Assembly (NCBI GenBank): GCA_017550285.1
Contig: JAFZPP010000023.1
Span: 1 to 64,000, forward strand
DNA length: 64,000 nucleotides
Source of the DNA: Oscillospiraceae bacterium
GTDB taxonomy: Bacteria > Bacillota > Clostridia > Oscillospirales > Ruminococcaceae
Direction of reading: 5' to 3'
Part shown: positions 62,252 through 64,000 of the stretch, in pieces
How the letters are laid out: each line of letters begins with the position of its first letter
Position numbering within the stretch: position 1 is the first letter of the stretch
Translations under genes and position numbers: made by a program
The notes under the pieces: model-generated
The model's input: only the letters and a program-made list of their open reading frames with translations
Database searches by the model: none
What the model was told of the DNA's origin: nothing

Positions 62252-63223
62252 TCAGTGTGCTGTACTGTCAAAGAAGTCTTGTATGATTTTGCAGCATGCT
62301 TCGGGCTTTTCAAGGTACATCAGGTGAACGCTGTCAAGCAGTTCCGTTTTGCAGCTGCCGAGCCTGTCCGTATACCGCGCAAGATTGGCTTTTGCTTCAT
62401 CCGGAAACACTTTGCCGCACTGAATATACAGCTTCGGCACATCATTCGGCGAGAGTGCATCCAATGCCGCCCTGATGTTTTCCGGTTCGCGCTTTGCTTC
62501 GGCAATCAGCGCGCCGGAATCAGTTGTCATCGAAAACAGCGCTTTTGCAAGTTTCTTTTCTTCTTTTGTACCGTCAAACGTCGAAGGGCAAATATCCGTC
62601 AAGCCGGTTTTTGCAGAGAAATACATCGCATACTGTCTGAGCACAGCCGGCGTCACACTGTCATCCGCATTTTCGGGCAGCAGCCATGTGCTGTCCAGCA
62701 GAATGACGCTTTCAATCTCATCGGGATATTTGCTGACCCAGTATGAAGCATACACACCCGCCAGCGAATGCGCCATGAGCGTATACGGAGCCTGTATACC
62801 GGCATTTTTCAGCGCGGTCCGGCAGTCCGCAACAATCGTCTGCGTATCCATACCGCCTTTGCTGTCATCGCTTGCGCCGTAGCCTGCACGGTCAAGAAAA
62901 ATGAGCTGATTGTCTTTTTCCAGCTCTGCCGTCATTTTGCGCATAGATACGCTTGTATCCCCGCACCCGAAGCCGGAAAGCGATACGATCCGGCGGCTGC
63001 CGTTTTCGCTGCCGCATGTCAGCAGATTGAGCGAATGATCGCCGACCGAAACCGGCTGATAATATCCCTTTTCTGTCAGCATGCTCCGATAATGCTTTAC
63101 CATGAGCGGATGAAAGAGCAGACATCCGGCGGCAGCAAGACCGATCAGGACAATACCCGCGATGCGCTCACGGCGCTTTCTCTTCGCTTTCTTTTCTTCT
63201 TCGGTAACATTGCGTTCCGACAT
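62252..63223 (-). CDS. Membrane-anchored alpha/beta hydrolase
   Basis: 323 residues from the ATG at 63223 (GGAGGTGCAGT upstream). A membrane helix (about 21-38) precedes the hydrolase domain with FLDRAGYGASDD and the nucleophile elbow MAHSLAGVYAS. A catalytic acid and histidine near the end (SVHLMYLEKPE) complete the triad. Activity unknown. Expression comes from the promoter inside repeat copy E. Confidence 0.85.
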   Translation of the reverse strand: MSERNVTEEEKKAKRKRRERIAGIVLIGLAAAGCLLFHPLMVKHYRSMLTEKGYYQPVSVGDHSLNLLTCGSENGSRRIVSLSGFGCGDTSVSMRKMTAELEKDNQLIFLDRAGYGASDDSKGGMDTQTIVADCRTALKNAGIQAPYTLMAHSLAGVYASYWVSKYPDEIESVILLDSTWLLPENADDSVTPAVLRQYAMYFSAKTGLTDICPSTFDGTKEEKKLAKALFSMTTDSGALIAEAKREPENIRAALDALSPNDVPKLYIQCGKVFPDEAKANLARYTDRLGSCKTELLDSVHLMYLEKPEACCKIIQDFFDSTAH

Positions 63224-63268
63224 ACTGCACCTCCGGACATACAAGTGATCGCCTCATCGAACACATAA

Positions 63269-63297
63269 ATTATAGCACATTACGATGCAAAAAGCAA
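63269..63297 (-). promoter_or_regulatory. Promoter in repeat copy E, driving the hydrolase pair
   Basis: TTGCTT, 17 bp, TATAAT; the start codon at 63223 lies 46 bp downstream. Confidence 0.7.
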
Positions 63298-63372
63298 GCT
63301 GAGAGCATCATGTTTTATGTTACAGCTTACCTGCCGGAGAGCTTTAGATCAATGGAGCCGCGCACAGCGCGG
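63269..63372 (-). repeat. 104-bp promoter repeat, copy E (single unit)
   Basis: Minus strand: palindrome CCGCGCTGTGCGCGG (63358-63372), CTCCA, TTGATCTAAAG, CTCTCCGGCAG, a variable middle, CTCTCAGC, TTGCTT (63292-63297), 17 bp, TATAAT (63269-63274). Exactly 104 bp from palindrome to -10. The palindrome abuts the stop codon of the gene at 63373. Confidence 0.92.
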
Positions 63373-63999
63373 TCAGATGCCCCAGAACCGATACATCTGG
63401 AAGAAAACCATTGCCGCGACTGTCACCGCATTGCCTGCAATATTCAGAAGATACTGATAATTCTTCGTGCGCTTCTGCTTTCCCGCAAGCATTGTCACCG
63501 CAGAGGTCAGCGCCGCAAGGATACAGAGCGCAAGGCAGATCATCTGCGCGATGCCGACAGTCACCAACAGCGGTTTCGGCAGACCGTACAGTTTCGAGGC
63601 AACCGTCGGCAGAATCAGCACGATCAGGAACGACACGATCTTTGCGATCTGCGCAGCCGAGATCACTTTGACACCGGTATAGGTCTCCGGACGGTTGTGC
63701 TTTTTTCGGATGCGCTTGATTCTCAGCAGAAAGACCGATGCAACCGCCGACACGACGAATGCCGCAAACAGCCCGATTTTCAGCTCAAAATGCGTTTCTT
63801 CAACCAGATCCATGCTGTCCAGATGATAGCAGGCTCTGCCGTCAGGGAGCATTTTCTCCTCTGCGACCATGCCGTCTGCCAGAATCACATTGTCGCTGAT
63901 CCGGTCAAAATGTTCAACGTCGGCGCTGTCAACCGCTTTCATATAGGGCATATAGCGCAGCAAACCGGCATGGTTTTGGCGCGACCACAGATAGCTGCC
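63373..63999 (-). CDS. Membrane protein, 5' part beyond the window
   Basis: The frame is open to the right edge, so only the C-terminal part is seen. About 208 residues: a soluble stretch (MKAVDSADVEHFDRISDNVI), then four hydrophobic segments (LKIGLFAAFVVSAVASVFLL; AAQIAKIVSFLIVLILPTVA; VTVGIAQMICLALCILAAL; NIAGNAVTVAAMVFFQMY). A serine-hydrolase-with-membrane-tail architecture is possible but not shown by what is visible. The stop codon is followed at once by the palindrome of repeat copy E. Confidence 0.65.
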   Translation of the reverse strand, partial: GSYLWSRQNHAGLLRYMPYMKAVDSADVEHFDRISDNVILADGMVAEEKMLPDGRACYHLDSMDLVEETHFELKIGLFAAFVVSAVASVFLLRIKRIRKKHNRPETYTGVKVISAAQIAKIVSFLIVLILPTVASKLYGLPKPLLVTVGIAQMICLALCILAALTSAVTMLAGKQKRTKNYQYLLNIAGNAVTVAAMVFFQMYRFWGI

Positions 64000-64000
64000 C

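Overview
The window looks like the chromosome of a Ruminococcus-type gut or rumen Firmicute (Oscillospiraceae, moderately GC-rich). The reasons are consensus sigma-A promoters (TTGACA-17-TATAAT) before many genes, Firmicute-type operons (rplU-prp-rpmA-obg, rpsF-ssb-rpsR), several secreted dockerin-bearing proteins typical of a cellulosome, and SipW/TasA-type surface genes. The species call (close to the R. champanellensis / R. flavefaciens group) is inference from gene content only.

Layout. 1-3.4 kb: 3' end of a dockerin protein, then a decayed mobile-element remnant (inverted repeats, a small ORF, a tyrosine integrase truncated by a repeat). 3.4-13.6 kb: housekeeping genes (trpS, mazG, hup, rqcP; rpsF-ssb-rpsR; a cytidylate-kinase-like protein; a DMT transporter; rplU-prp-rpmA-obg-mrnC-yebC). 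13.6-31.7 kb: a dockerin GH26 mannanase, a methyltransferase with a possible leader peptide, rpiB, a lipoprotein, tsaB/tsaE, a DegV protein, a GH25 lysozyme, a GH3 glycosidase with an insertion, a fused ABC exporter, TspO, a TPP-riboswitch-controlled thiT, IreB and a DUF1540 protein. 31.9-36 kb: an NfeD/SPFH pair and an ABC exporter pair. 36-41.6 kb: two convergent BspA-type LRR proteins with dockerins, one also carrying a cysteine-peptidase-like domain. 41.7-43.2 kb: a DUF5662 protein and a VanZ-like protein.

43.4-61 kb is the most distinctive region. It is a minus-strand surface-structure locus with two SipW-type signal peptidases, four TasA/BsaA-like substrates, a class B sortase next to a PPYTG-tailed membrane protein, a ~2040-residue adhesin with fibro-slime and SpaA/Cna-B-type domains, and a decayed duplicate of its last two genes. 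Immediately upstream on the same strand are a GGDEF and a GGDEF-EAL protein, which suggests c-di-GMP control of matrix assembly. The right end (61-64 kb) holds two alpha/beta hydrolases and a membrane protein cut by the window edge.

A 104-bp intergenic repeat occurs five times (3172-3275, 3276-3379, 42335-42438, 42438-42601, 63269-63372). Each copy is a 15-nt GC palindrome, two conserved boxes and a sigma-A promoter pointing at the next gene. Two loci hold the same ordered dimer with an identical 20-nt junction, so this looks like a dispersed promoter cassette. It is the strongest candidate for something undescribed here.
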